DNA from: Methyloversatilis sp.
GTDB lineage: Bacteria; Pseudomonadota; Gammaproteobacteria; Burkholderiales; Rhodocyclaceae
Assembly (NCBI GenBank): GCA_016791045.1
Contig: JAEUNO010000002.1
Span: forward strand, 1 to 33,711
Direction: 5' to 3'
Length of the DNA stretch: 33,711 bases
Under the pieces are notes generated by a model. The model was not told the DNA's origin and did no database searches. It saw nothing but the letters and a program-made list of their open reading frames with translations. The translations under genes and the position numbers were made by a program. Within the stretch, counting starts at the first letter, position 1; each line of letters starts with the position of its first letter. Positions 25,121-33,233 of the stretch are shown in pieces.

Positions 25121-26086
25121 TTACGCCACCTGCCGGGCCGCGCGGCAGGCCACCGTGGCGCGCAGCGTGCGCGCCAGCGACTGCAGCGAGCCGCCCGCCT
25201 GATAGCTGAAACTCACGTCGAGCACCTCGCCCGCCTTCAGTTCGAGCGGCGCATCAAGCGGCAGCACGAGGTAATCGTTCAGCCAGTCCACCGTGTCGCC
25301 TTCGGCGGCGCGGATCGCGAGAATGTTCTTGGTGACGAAGCGCAGCGCATTGACCGTGCCGTCCTGCTCCATCGTGAAGCAGCCGGCCCAGCGGATGTCG
25401 GGCGATACGCTGTCGTCGAAGTCGAGCACGCTGTAGACCTGCGGTGCGGCCAGTTCCAGCGATCCTTCATGCACCGCGCCCACGCGCTGGAACTGCATGA
25501 TGGGCGCCTGGAAGCCGAAGAAATCGTAGGTCTGCTGCAGCGGCTGCACCGCCATCACGGCCGCGGTCGGAATGAACACCGGCAGTCGGTCGCCGAAGCG
25601 CGCGCGGTAGCGCGCCTTGAACGCGTTGATCACTTCGACCTGCTTCTCGCGCAGCATGCCGACGTGGATCATTTCGCAGATCACGACATCGACCGGTTCC
25701 GGCGGCAGGTATTCGAAGGCGTCGCCATGCACCACCTCGACCTTGTGGCCGTTGGCGTTGTGCGCCAGCAGTCGGCGCGCCTCGGTCACCATGTCCGGGT
25801 TGTATTCGACACACCACACCTTGCTCGCGTGTGCCGCGGCGAAGCACGACAGCACGCCGGTGCCGCCGCCGAGTTCCAGCACGCGTGCGCCCGGGAACAC
25901 CACGTGGTCGATGGCCGCCTTGAAATTGGCCATGCGGTTGGCGTCCATCAGCATGTTGTGGTGGTAGTGCAGCGGAATGAACTGGCCCAGGTAATGCGGC
26001 TCGGCAATTTCCTCGCGCAGCACGGCCTCTGACGAGGAATCGGCCTGCGGGCGCAGGAATCGGACTGCAGGTTCCATCAAAGACAT
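25121..26086 (-). CDS. SAM-dependent methyltransferase with PRMT-like motifs
   Basis: This 321-residue protein has a Rossmann methyltransferase fold with features of protein arginine methyltransferases. The N-terminal HHNMLMDANRMANFKAAI parallels the PRMT MLxDxxRxxxY element. Motif I is VLELGGGTGVLSCFAA, the acidic loop is VEYNPDMV, and the loop CEMIHVGMLREKQ has two Glu residues nine apart, as in the PRMT double-E loop that grips the substrate guanidinium. A beta-rich C-terminal domain follows. No THW motif is evident. ATG 26086 is chosen because GAAGGGG precedes it by six bases; a GTG at 26101 would extend it by five residues. The substrate is unknown. Confidence 0.8.
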   Translation of the reverse strand: MSLMEPAVRFLRPQADSSSEAVLREEIAEPHYLGQFIPLHYHHNMLMDANRMANFKAAIDHVVFPGARVLELGGGTGVLSCFAAAHASKVWCVEYNPDMVTEARRLLAHNANGHKVEVVHGDAFEYLPPEPVDVVICEMIHVGMLREKQVEVINAFKARYRARFGDRLPVFIPTAAVMAVQPLQQTYDFFGFQAPIMQFQRVGAVHEGSLELAAPQVYSVLDFDDSVSPDIRWAGCFTMEQDGTVNALRFVTKNILAIRAAEGDTVDWLNDYLVLPLDAPLELKAGEVLDVSFSYQAGGSLQSLARTLRATVACRAARQVA

Positions 26087-26097
26087 GTCGAGCCCCT

Positions 26098-26250
26098 TCA
26101 CGAAATCGTTGGTTCGGCCTGGATCGGCGCGCCCTTGCCGGTCGAGGCTGCCGTCGGATCAGGTTTGCCGGCAACATCTGCCGGAATCTGGCCGCCGGAG
26201 ACCGGAGCGCCGCCACCGGCGGCCGTTGCGGCCGGTGACGAAGCCTCCAT
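26098..26250 (-). CDS. Possible small Ala/Pro/Gly-rich ORF, doubtful
   Basis: An open frame from ATG 26250 encodes about 50 residues rich in Ala, Gly and Pro (MEASSPAATAAGGGAPVSG...). It ends just before the methyltransferase ribosome-binding site. A TTG at 26337 could extend it. There is no clear ribosome-binding site and composition is low-complexity, so it may be only leader sequence. The whole stretch 26087-26401 otherwise shows nothing I can name. Confidence 0.2.
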   Translation of the reverse strand: MEASSPAATAAGGGAPVSGGQIPADVAGKPDPTAASTGKGAPIQAEPTIS

Positions 26251-26401
26251 TGCAGCAACCGTGCCAGCTGCGTCTGACGTGTCAGCACTGCGCGCCCGGT
26301 GCGAAGATCGACAGGTAATGGTCAGCCGAACGCGCAAGGAGCGCGGCCTGGTTCGGGAAAAAGGATCGGGGAATGCGCGTCAGGGACACTGCAGGGGCAA
26401 C

Positions 26402-26425
26402 AAAAAAGCGCCCCGCAGGGCGCTT
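26402..26425 (-). terminator. Intrinsic terminator, probably native to tRNA-Ser
   Basis: Read on the - strand, AAGCGCCC, loop TGCG, GGGCGCTT is followed by a run of T. It lies just outside the left border of the integrated element. Without the element, the tRNA-Ser 3' end would sit about 15 bases upstream of it, so I infer that it was the tRNA's own terminator before insertion. Confidence 0.85.
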
Positions 26426-26439
26426 GATTGCTTGATGTC

Positions 26440-26456
26440 TGGCGGAGAGGGTGGGA
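26440..26456 (+). repeat. Left attachment site core (att)
   Basis: TGGCGGAGAGGGTGGGA is identical to 31218-31234. Read on the - strand it is the last 17 nucleotides of tRNA-Ser including CCA. The repeat is preceded by GATGTC here and, with two extra bases between, at the other copy. It marks the host junction away from the intact tRNA. Confidence 0.9.
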
Positions 26457-26519
26457 GAAGCCGCCATATTGACCTGAAACGCCGTATAGGCCGCTTTCAA
26501 AGGGTTTCCGGGCTGTGTG

Positions 26520-26543
26520 ATGTGGTGAAGGCATGTGGTGAAG
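26520..26543 (+). repeat. Left sub-terminal 24-bp repeat, putative integrase arm site
   Basis: This 24-bp sequence is built from the 13-mer ATGTGGTGAAGGC repeated in tandem. It is identical to 31133-31156 and in the same orientation. It starts 63 bases inside the left core repeat, whereas the other copy ends 61 bases inside the right core. Tyrosine integrases bind such arm sites flanking the core in attP, so this is my reading. Confidence 0.75.
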
Positions 26544-26585
26544 GCGTGCTAACGTAGTGTTCCGCAACCTGTCCGGACACACCTC

Positions 26586-27863
26586 TTGGCACACTACATC
26601 GAGAAGCGCAGAAACCTCTGGTACGCAACCCTCCACATTCCCGCCAAGCTTCGGGGACAACTCGGACGGGCGAAGTTCATCCAGTCGCTCCACACAGCGA
26701 ACAAGCGGGAGGCCGAAGACCTCGCACGGCCCCTCATTGCGGGCTGGAAGGCCCAGATACGGCAGGCAGGCGGGCAACCCAACGCGGTGTCGCAAGAGGC
26801 ACAGCGCTGGCGCGAGGCTATCCGATCCCTCCCCGATGGGGGCGATCAACAGGAGGCGGTAGAGGGTCTTCTAGCCGACCGCGCGCAGGGGCTGGAGGAC
26901 GCGGGCTTGCCTGAGGAGGAGGCCGTAATGTTTGCCCGTGTAGCACTGGGCGCGGTTACCCCCTCCCTTCCAATTTATGAGGACTGGTCCGCAGCCCTTG
27001 AGGGATCGGGACTTGGGCAGAAGAATATCGACCAGCAGCGTAAGGACGTGGCCCGGATGGTGCAGCAGTTCGCTACCGTGGAAGAGATCAGCCCGAAGGC
27101 CGTGAAGGACTGGATGAGGGAGCTTGCGGACGGTGGCACGACCCTAAGCAGCCGCAGACGCATCCTGTACTCATGCAGGGGCTTCTGGAAACGCGTCGCC
27201 CATGATGAACTAGCCAGCGCAGAGGCGCGGCCCTTCAACGTCCCCCCGAGCCCTCACGGATACGGCCCTAAGAAGGCCCGCAAGTCTGACCAGCGAGCTC
27301 CGTTTGAGTCTGCCGAAGTCGTGAGCCTTTGGCAGCAGGCCAAGACCAACGGGGACAGCAAGCTTGCCGACCTTATCGCACTGGGCGCTTACACAGGAGC
27401 GCGGATCGAGGAGCTATGTTCGATGAAGACCTCCGACGTGCGCGGACACACACTCCGCATCGAGGAGGCCAAGACGGAAGCGGGCTGTCGAGACGTGCCC
27501 ATCCACGCAGCTATTACCGCACTGGTGGAACGCCTCAAGAAGGGCTCCGATGACGGCTACCTCCTGTCGGGGCTGACCTTCAACAAATATGGTGACCGCT
27601 CGAATGCCATCGGGAAACGCTTCGGACGTATGAAGACGGCAATGGGGCTCCCCGCAACGAAGGTCTTTCACTCAATCCGCAAGACCGTCACCACACAGCT
27701 TGAGAACGCCGGGGTTCCCGTAGGTACCGCAGCGGACATCCTTGGGCATGAGAAGACCGACTTCACATACCGCGTGTATTCAGGGGGCACGACTCTTGAT
27801 GTAAAGGCGGAAGCACTGGCGAAGGTCTCCTATCCGTTTCCGGATGGCGGCGGGCTCACATGA
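26586..27863 (+). CDS. Tyrosine recombinase (phage-type integrase)
   Basis: This 425-residue site-specific integrase presumably inserts and excises the element at tRNA-Ser. An arm-binding-like N-terminus (YIEKRRNLWYATLHIPAKLRG) precedes a SAM-like core-binding domain (about residues 140-215) and the catalytic domain. Catalytic residues are visible: Arg in GAYTGARIEEL, Lys in IEEAKTEAG, HxxR in HSIRK, the second His in ILGHEKTDF, and the Tyr nucleophile in TYRVYSGG. The start is TTG at 26586, which gives the family-typical opening; no strong ribosome-binding site is seen. It lies 130 bases from the left core, between the left arm repeat and the resolvase. Confidence 0.93.
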   Translation: MAHYIEKRRNLWYATLHIPAKLRGQLGRAKFIQSLHTANKREAEDLARPLIAGWKAQIRQAGGQPNAVSQEAQRWREAIRSLPDGGDQQEAVEGLLADRAQGLEDAGLPEEEAVMFARVALGAVTPSLPIYEDWSAALEGSGLGQKNIDQQRKDVARMVQQFATVEEISPKAVKDWMRELADGGTTLSSRRRILYSCRGFWKRVAHDELASAEARPFNVPPSPHGYGPKKARKSDQRAPFESAEVVSLWQQAKTNGDSKLADLIALGAYTGARIEELCSMKTSDVRGHTLRIEEAKTEAGCRDVPIHAAITALVERLKKGSDDGYLLSGLTFNKYGDRSNAIGKRFGRMKTAMGLPATKVFHSIRKTVTTQLENAGVPVGTAADILGHEKTDFTYRVYSGGTTLDVKAEALAKVSYPFPDGGGLT

Positions 27864-28206
27864 TGCTAATCTCATGGCTGACGATGCCAAGGGGCTAGCA
27901 TGGAAAACGCCGAGAAGGGGCCGAGCGCGGGGAAAATTTCCCGGAGTTTTCCGAAGGCCCTATCCCCTCCCCTCGCCCTACGCGGTTCCCCCTCACGGGC
28001 ACCACTTCCCGGCCCCATCCCGGCATCTACCCAGTACCGGCCCACATGCGCCCCGCTTGGGCCCCGGAAGCATCGTCTGCGACTTCCTTAAGCGGACTGG
28101 CGAGGCATTAGGGCCCGCTGGGCATGTGTCAGGCTGGGCTACACCCTAACCCTGTGTCAGGCAGGCCCCCTGTAGAGTGTCAATATAGGGCCTATTTGTG
28201 TATTAC
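27864..28206. other. Non-coding stretch with repeated TGTGTCAGGC, possible res site
   Basis: This gap between integrase and resolvase holds no convincing gene; a 101-codon open frame here is proline-rich and lacks a ribosome-binding site. Near its right end TGTGTCAGGC occurs at 28125-28134 and again at 28153-28162, and the palindrome ATAGGGCCTAT lies at 28185-28195. Resolvases commonly bind repeated subsites just upstream of their own gene, so this is a candidate res site or operator. Confidence 0.4.
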
Positions 28207-28235
28207 TTGACATCCGGCACGGAAGGTCTTAGAGT
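28207..28235 (+). promoter_or_regulatory. Sigma-70-type promoter for the resolvase gene
   Basis: A perfect -35 TTGACA (28207-28212) and a -10-like TAGAGT (28230-28235) are separated by 17 bases, leaving a leader of about 30 bases before the resolvase ATG at 28273. The upstream repeats would allow autoregulation. Confidence 0.65.
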
Positions 28236-28272
28236 CCATCCTGACACTTTCGTCGGACAAAGGGGGCGCACC

Positions 28273-28875
28273 ATGACCACCACTACCAAGACCATCGCAG
28301 GGCAGCGCATCGGGTACCGGCGCGTCTCCACCCTCGACCAGAGCACAGACCGCCAGCTTGACGGCCTGCCCTTGGATACCGTGTTCGAGGACAAGGCCAG
28401 CGGGAAGGATGCCAAGCGCCCACAGCTTCAGGCGGCACTCAAGCATGCCCGGGCGGGGGATGTGTTCATCTGCCACAGCATGGACAGGCTGGCCCGCAAC
28501 CTTGACGATCTGCGGCGCATCGTGGATGACCTGACCGGGCGGGGTGTCGCTGTCCAGTTCGTGAAGGAGGGGATGAACTTCACAGGGAAGAATGACCCTA
28601 TGGCGCGCCTCATGCTGTCTGTCATGGGCGCCTTCGCGGAGTTCGAGCGGGAACTGATCCGGGAGCGCCAGCGGGAGGGCATCACACTAGCCAAAGCGAA
28701 GGGCGTCTATAAGGGCCGCAAGCCTGCCCTTACTGGGGAGCGCCTAGAGGCCCTACGCGCGCGCCTGAGCGGCCCCAAAAGGGTCAATATGTCCGCCTTG
28801 GCGCAGGAGTTCGGCGTGAGCCGGGAGACGATCTACCAGTACAAGCGGGGGCTGACCCATGAGGGGCAGGCGTGA
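28273..28875 (+). CDS. Serine recombinase, resolvase/invertase family
   Basis: This 200-residue small serine recombinase has the catalytic Ser in IGYRRVSTLDQSTDRQL, the conserved CHSMDRLARNLDDLRRIVDDL, the long E-helix MSVMGAFAEFERELIRERQREGI, and a C-terminal helix-turn-helix MSALAQEFGVSRETIYQYKRG. It could resolve multimers of the excised circular element or act as an invertase. I found no paired inversion sites, so resolvase is preferred. ATG 28273 follows a G-rich ribosome-binding site (AGGGGGCG); the frame stays open upstream but lacks family sequence. In a very small element, two different recombinases are notable. Confidence 0.92.
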   Translation: MTTTTKTIAGQRIGYRRVSTLDQSTDRQLDGLPLDTVFEDKASGKDAKRPQLQAALKHARAGDVFICHSMDRLARNLDDLRRIVDDLTGRGVAVQFVKEGMNFTGKNDPMARLMLSVMGAFAEFERELIRERQREGITLAKAKGVYKGRKPALTGERLEALRARLSGPKRVNMSALAQEFGVSRETIYQYKRGLTHEGQA

Positions 28876-28902
28876 GGCCGGGACGCACCTATCCATCATG
28901 GA

Positions 28903-28947
28903 GGGGGGGGGGGATAAACACTCACTATAGATACGAATGATTCTCAC
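28903..28947 (+). promoter_or_regulatory. Run of 11 G and a Fur-box-like sequence
   Basis: Between the resolvase and the ParB-like gene are a homopolymer of 11 G (28903-28913) and then an AT-rich patch containing GAATGATTCTCAC, whose reverse complement GTGAGAATCATTC resembles half of a Fur box. The G tract could vary in length by slippage. Function of either is unproven. Confidence 0.3.
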
Positions 28948-29016
28948 TCGCATTTAAGAACCTCTGCGCATCTGTTTTGTCGGCCCAAACCCGACGCGGC
29001 ACACATCGGACCCTTC

Positions 29017-29898
29017 ATGAGCCCCCCACCACTTTCACCCGAGCAACGCGCGACCGCGCAGGCACAGCTTGAAGAAGCCCGCGCGCGTTTCCCCGCCCCT
29101 GTCGCGGCCCCAACACGGCTACGGCGGGAGGCGCTTGTTACCCACCCGGCCGTCTTCCAGATGCGCGAGGAGCTGGACGATACTTTGGTGCGGAATATGG
29201 TGACGTACCTACGGGAGACGCGGGAGCCCTTCAGGGAGCCCTTGCGGGTTACATGGGCACCGTCTGGGGACGGCGTAGAACGCTGGGGGATCGTCGATGG
29301 GCACCACAGGCTGGAGGCATATTGCAAAGCGGACTGGCGGAAGCCGATCCCTGTGCAGGCCGTCGATGGCGGGCTGGAAGAAGCGTGCGCGGAGGGCCTC
29401 CGGAGCAACAAGGACAACAAGGCAACGCTGACCGGCCGGGAGCGAAGCGATGCGGCATGGCGGCTTGTGTGCGAGGCGCTGAGCGGTCGGCGCAAGCTGA
29501 CCCAACGCGCGGTCGCCACGGCTACGGGAGTGGGGCTGCGAAGTGTCAAAACAATGTGGTCGACATACAAAGACCTGGCCCAGCGCGAACACAACCCGGG
29601 GGACTTCCCCTGGCAGCGCGCCCGCATGCTGGGTATCGCCGGAGGAAGCACGACGGATGCCGAGCGATTCGAGAAGAAGACCAATGCGCTTGAGCGTGCC
29701 CTGCGCAAGGAAGGGTTCGAGCGCAAACACCTCCCGCTGCTTGAACTGGTCGAAGCACTCCGACAGATCGACCCAGCCATACCCCAGAAGCTAAGCAGGT
29801 TGCTCATAGAGGCAAGCCTTCTGCATGACGGCTGGGGGCCCCTGTCAGACCCCGACGCACTGCCCTTTTCAAACGACGATGAAGACACCGACTTCTAG
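29017..29898 (+). CDS. ParB-like nuclease-fold/DNA-binding protein
   Basis: This 293-residue protein has an N-terminal ParB/sulfiredoxin-type domain: the segment REALVTHPAVFQMREELDD, a central WGIVDGHHRLEAYCKADWRKPIPV with the conserved G-H-R signature, and GLRSNKDNKATLTGRERSDAAW. This is followed by a helix-turn-helix (TQRAVATATGVGLRSVKTMW) and an acidic tail (SNDDEDTDF). ParB-domain proteins act in partitioning, CTP-dependent DNA clamping or gene control. No ParA partner is encoded here, so classical partitioning is doubtful. A repressor or DNA-organising role for the element is my inference. The start at 29017 follows roughly 140 bases of non-coding sequence. Confidence 0.82.
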   Translation: MSPPPLSPEQRATAQAQLEEARARFPAPVAAPTRLRREALVTHPAVFQMREELDDTLVRNMVTYLRETREPFREPLRVTWAPSGDGVERWGIVDGHHRLEAYCKADWRKPIPVQAVDGGLEEACAEGLRSNKDNKATLTGRERSDAAWRLVCEALSGRRKLTQRAVATATGVGLRSVKTMWSTYKDLAQREHNPGDFPWQRARMLGIAGGSTTDAERFEKKTNALERALRKEGFERKHLPLLELVEALRQIDPAIPQKLSRLLIEASLLHDGWGPLSDPDALPFSNDDEDTDF

Positions 29899-30239
29899 GG
29901 CCTACCTTAGAAAGTGGTCTGTGTGCTGGGTGAGCATAGAAGCCCAAGGGGACGCCTTCAGGGCAAGCGGCTGGACATGCTGCGGGGCCCAATGCGGGGG
30001 CGTGTCAGAGGGGCACCGCAGAGGCACCAATGAGCCCTGAGGGTGCAGCCCTTGGGGGGTGCAGTTTGCACCTTTTGCTGACTCCTCAAGGGAGCCCAAC
30101 ATCCCCACAAACGGAAGACTTCCATATGTGGAAGGAATAGTCATTCCACTTAGCGGACTGTAGCACACGGGGGCTTGCGCAAGGGGCCTCCCCCGGCCCG
30201 AGCATGGCGACTCCACACCCACCCAAGGAGTCCGCCACC
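29899..30239. other. Non-coding stretch with inverted repeats
   Basis: No gene is supported here. Near the right end, CTTCCA-TATG-TGGAAG (30119-30134) is followed immediately by GGAAT-AGTC-ATTCC (30134-30147), and together they create GTGGAA (30128-30133) facing TTCCAC (30144-30149) across ten bases. These overlapping dyads could be operators for the next genes or a replication/transfer signal. Earlier, GTGCAG and TTGCACC form a weaker dyad near 30050-30072. Confidence 0.4.
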
Positions 30240-30509
30240 ATGCCCCGCAACGCCCCCGCCTTCTCCCTTTGCAACCCCTCCGGCATACACCCGGTGCGGT
30301 ACCTCGCAGGACTCGCGCAGAAGGCCGCCAAGCCCTCTATGCGGGCCTTTGTGTGGGTTGCCACTGCCGCCCCCGTTGGATCGCCCCTGCGCCCTTCTGG
30401 GGCACTCCTAGACGCCCTCTTCTTCTCCGACCAGTCGGGGTTGGAGGTTATCTGCGGGCGGTACGTCTATGGCTTCGGCGTGGATCGAAAGGAGAACGTT
30501 TGGCGGTAA
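30240..30509 (+). CDS. Small protein of unknown function in the element
   Basis: This 89-residue protein starts [27 protein letters not shown] and ends VDRKENVWR, with a C-terminal segment ([25 protein letters not shown]) that looks folded. AAGGAG lies 11 bases before ATG 30240, somewhat far but acceptable. An in-frame ATG at 30204 is an alternative. I recognise no family. Its position before the RNase HI gene suggests shared transcription. Confidence 0.5.
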   Translation: MPRNAPAFSLCNPSGIHPVRYLAGLAQKAAKPSMRAFVWVATAAPVGSPLRPSGALLDALFFSDQSGLEVICGRYVYGFGVDRKENVWR

Positions 30510-30606
30510 CGCAGGAAGCCAGACACACCACGGCACCACCCCGCACCCTTGGGCACATGCGCCCGAGTGGTGCCCCTTCACGAACACAGCAAGGAACCCC
30601 ACACTC

Positions 30607-31131
30607 ATGAACCAACACGAACAGACCACCACCAGCACCGACAGCGCCGCCCCCACGGGGGAGCCCGTCATCATCTACACGGACGGATCGTGCAGCGGTA
30701 ACCCCGGCCCCGGAGGATGGGGTGCTGTACTTCTGCGCGGCGACAGACGCCGTGAGATGTCAGACGGAGAACCCGCCACCACAGGTAACCGTATGGAGCT
30801 AATGGGCGCCATCGGGGCACTTGAGAGCCTCAAGCAGGCGCCCCTGCAAGTGACCGTCTTCACAGATTCCCAGTACGTCCAGAAGGGAATCACCGAATGG
30901 ATACACGGATGGAAGGACAACGGCTGGAAGACGGCCGCCCGCAAGCCGGTCAAGAATGAAGACCTGTGGCGGCGACTGGATGCGGCCATGGCGCTGCACA
31001 GCGTCGGATGGCGCTGGGTGAAGGGGCACGCGGGAAACGAACACAACGAGCGGGCCGACACGCTCGCCAAGGCGGCAACCCAGAAGATGCGCGATCAGGG
31101 GCACCGCGCGGGGCCTTTCGGGGCCGCCTGA
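30607..31131 (+). CDS. rnhA: Ribonuclease HI carried by the element
   Basis: This 174-residue RNase HI cleaves RNA in RNA-DNA hybrids. The full active-site set is visible: Asp in [18 protein letters not shown], Glu in [10 protein letters not shown], Asp in [12 protein letters not shown], and Asp in NERADTLAK, with the flexible-loop His in [10 protein letters not shown] basic hybrid-binding segment is present ([20 protein letters not shown]). An N-terminal Thr/Ser-rich extension of about 20 residues precedes the domain. The start at 30607 has AAGGAA upstream; the frame is open further back but without family similarity. It is the last gene before the right arm repeat. Cargo RNase HI suggests R-loop or RNA-primed replication biology. 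Confidence 0.93.
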   Translation: MNQHEQTTTSTDSAAPTGEPVIIYTDGSCSGNPGPGGWGAVLLRGDRRREMSDGEPATTGNRMELMGAIGALESLKQAPLQVTVFTDSQYVQKGITEWIHGWKDNGWKTAARKPVKNEDLWRRLDAAMALHSVGWRWVKGHAGNEHNERADTLAKAATQKMRDQGHRAGPFGAA

Positions 31132-31132
31132 C

Positions 31133-31156
31133 ATGTGGTGAAGGCATGTGGTGAAG
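31133..31156 (+). repeat. Right sub-terminal 24-bp repeat, putative integrase arm site
   Basis: This copy is identical to the one at 26520-26543 and in the same orientation, again made from tandem ATGTGGTGAAGGC-type units. It ends 61 bases before the right core repeat, and it begins two bases after the RNase HI stop. Confidence 0.75.
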
Positions 31157-31160
31157 CCAT

Positions 31161-31206
31161 AAACAACGAAGCCCGCAAGCCCTTGATTCAGAAGGGAAAT
31201 GCGGGC
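31161..31206 (-). terminator. Element-supplied terminator for tRNA-Ser
   Basis: On the - strand directly downstream of tRNA-Ser, GCCCGCA (31206-31200) pairs with TGCGGGC (31177-31171), with an inner stem CCCTT/AAGGG, and a T-rich TTCGTTGTTT follows. It lies inside the element and would replace the native terminator, now 4.8 kb away at 26402-26425. Confidence 0.65.
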
Positions 31207-31217
31207 CTAGATGTCAT

Positions 31218-31307
<90 letters not shown>

Positions 31308-31407
31308 GGGGTACTGCGGCACTTCATGGTCGTGAAGCGGCGCGCAGTGTAGCACAGGGTGCGCGGCGCCGGAAAAGCGGGCGCGCGCATTTGTGCCGGA
31401 TCGGCGC

Positions 31408-32853
<1,446 letters not shown>

Positions 32854-32866
32854 TCACGCAATCGTC

Positions 32867-33133
32867 ATGCTTTCACTTCGAGACTGTCTCGATCACAGCA
32901 ATCTGAGCGAACTGGAAGTCGGCGTGCTCGCCGACTACACCGGTCTGCCGACCATGCTCGCCGCCACGCTGGCGGGCGCCATGCTGCAAAGCGAAGGCGG
33001 CGCCGACCTGATGCTGCGCATCCTGCAGGACGCCGACAAGCAGGCGTCCGAGCACCTGGACCTCGATCAGCGCAAGCGCACCAAGGCCGCGATCGAACGC
33101 TTCTGCACCGTGCATCGTCCCGAGCTGCACTGA
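32867..33133 (+). CDS. Small helical protein of unknown function
   Basis: This 88-residue cytoplasmic protein (MLSLRDCLDHSNLSELEVGVLADYTGLP...) is predicted by eye to be all-helical, with LMLRILQDADKQASEHLDLDQRKRTKAAIERF. The start at 32867 is chosen because the 60 preceding in-frame codons overlap the serS promoter side and look non-coding. A TATAGT at 32830-32835 could be its -10. I recognise no family, but the orderly composition suggests a real conserved gene. Confidence 0.7.
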   Translation: MLSLRDCLDHSNLSELEVGVLADYTGLPTMLAATLAGAMLQSEGGADLMLRILQDADKQASEHLDLDQRKRTKAAIERFCTVHRPELH

Positions 33134-33233
33134 GGCCGCACCCGCCAGGCTCCGCCGTCAACGGCCACGACCAGCGACACCTCACACCCCTGCGCCATTC
33201 CGCGTCTTACCACATCCTGCGCAAGACGCCCGG

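Noticed and set aside
26440-26456. A second, truncated tRNA-Ser gene
   Set aside because: Only the 3'-terminal 17 nucleotides are present, with no T-loop or anticodon arm. It is the att remnant.
26135-26557. 140-codon + strand frame crossing the left element border
   Set aside because: It spans host sequence, the tRNA terminator and the att core, with no protein-like features.
27844-28149. 101-codon frame between integrase and resolvase
   Set aside because: It is proline-rich, has no ribosome-binding site and overlaps the integrase end; non-coding is more likely.
28273-28875. DNA inversion switch driven by the serine recombinase
   Set aside because: I found no pair of inverted recombination sites flanking a promoter or gene in the element.
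28944-29888. 314-codon - strand frame opposite the ParB-like gene
   Set aside because: It is Ser/Arg-rich with no family resemblance, whereas the + strand frame has ParB and helix-turn-helix motifs.
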